Below the pieces are notes generated by a model. That model was not told the DNA's origin. It made no database searches and saw only the letters and a list, made by a program, of their open reading frames with translations. A stretch of 64,000 nucleotides of DNA. It comes from Peptoniphilus catoniae (GTDB lineage: Bacteria; Bacillota; Clostridia; Tissierellales; Peptoniphilaceae). Every line of letters begins with the position of its first letter. Within the stretch, counting starts at the first letter, position 1. The position numbers and the translations under genes were made by a program. Below, in pieces: positions 63,974 to 64,000 of the stretch. The stretch lies in assembly GCF_901447155.2 (NCBI RefSeq), contig NZ_LR588414.1:364555-428554 (forward strand), read 5' to 3'.

Positions 63974-64000
63974 TTACAATCGAGAGTTTGATCCTGGCTC
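63974..64000 (+). rRNA. rrs: 16S rRNA, 5' end (partial)
   Basis: The window ends with GAGAGTTTGATCCTGGCTC, the universal 5' end of 16S rRNA (the 27F primer site). The exact first base is estimated by alignment to B. subtilis. The gene runs out of the window. Confidence 0.97.

Overview
This is a low-GC, AT-rich chromosomal segment from a Firmicute. Gene content points to an anaerobic Tissierellia/Peptoniphilaceae-like organism (Peptoniphilus, Anaerococcus, Finegoldia and relatives); this is inferred from gene order and protein style, not from any search. Supporting points are the IspH-S1 fusion typical of Clostridia-related lineages, the Prp protease with a pre-sequence on ribosomal protein L27, an arginine deiminase fermentation operon, and the absence of sporulation genes and argR after recN. 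Nearly all genes lie on the + strand, leading into a 16S rRNA gene that starts at the right edge.

Layout. 1-2070: tail of a pilus-type gene, a pilin-like protein, then efp and a CD1247-like acidic protein with their own promoter and terminator. 2084-14951: one long, tightly overlapping run: Asp23 family, nusB, xseA-xseB-ispA-tlyA-recN, NUDIX hydrolase, purine and pyrimidine nucleoside phosphorylases, M50 protease, scpA-scpB-rluB, mnmM and a flavoprotein. 14964-18393: promoter plus leader terminator, then cmk-plsC-ispH/S1. 18414-28149: ybaK, an SLH surface protein, then tcdA-pcrA-ligA-gatCAB. 28247-28879 (-): DUF1847 protein. 28984-34401: L21 leader, rplU-prp-rpmA, then obg-yhbY-nadD-yqeK-LCP-rsfS-ridA.

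34402-38076 is the accessory island. A 680-bp gene-poor gap with hairpins and a decayed reading frame leads to tRNA-Leu(CAG). Directly behind this tRNA sits a phage head-gene remnant: a 5'-truncated, frameshifted MuF head-morphogenesis protein with a variable C-terminal toxin-like domain, an overlapping 61-aa candidate immunity protein, two small genes and a truncated scaffold gene. tRNA-Cys(GCA) on the - strand closes the island. This orphan MuF toxin/immunity module is the most interesting part of the window.

38202-44247: an AraC regulator with two HTH domains precedes arcA-argF/arcB-arcC-arcD, the complete arginine deiminase pathway plus its antiporter. The arcA promoter has a poor -35 and two direct repeats, suggesting activator control. 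44274-54792: pheS-pheT-zapA-U32 peptidase-mutS2 and argS. 54804-59523: a complete branched-chain amino acid type ABC transporter (livJ-H-M-G-F) whose promoter is bracketed by a perfect 12-bp inverted repeat. 59591-63706: a large exported phosphodiester glycosidase-like protein (-), a membrane protein and a TPR protein (+). 63750-64000: tandem rRNA promoters, leader hairpin and the 16S 5' end.
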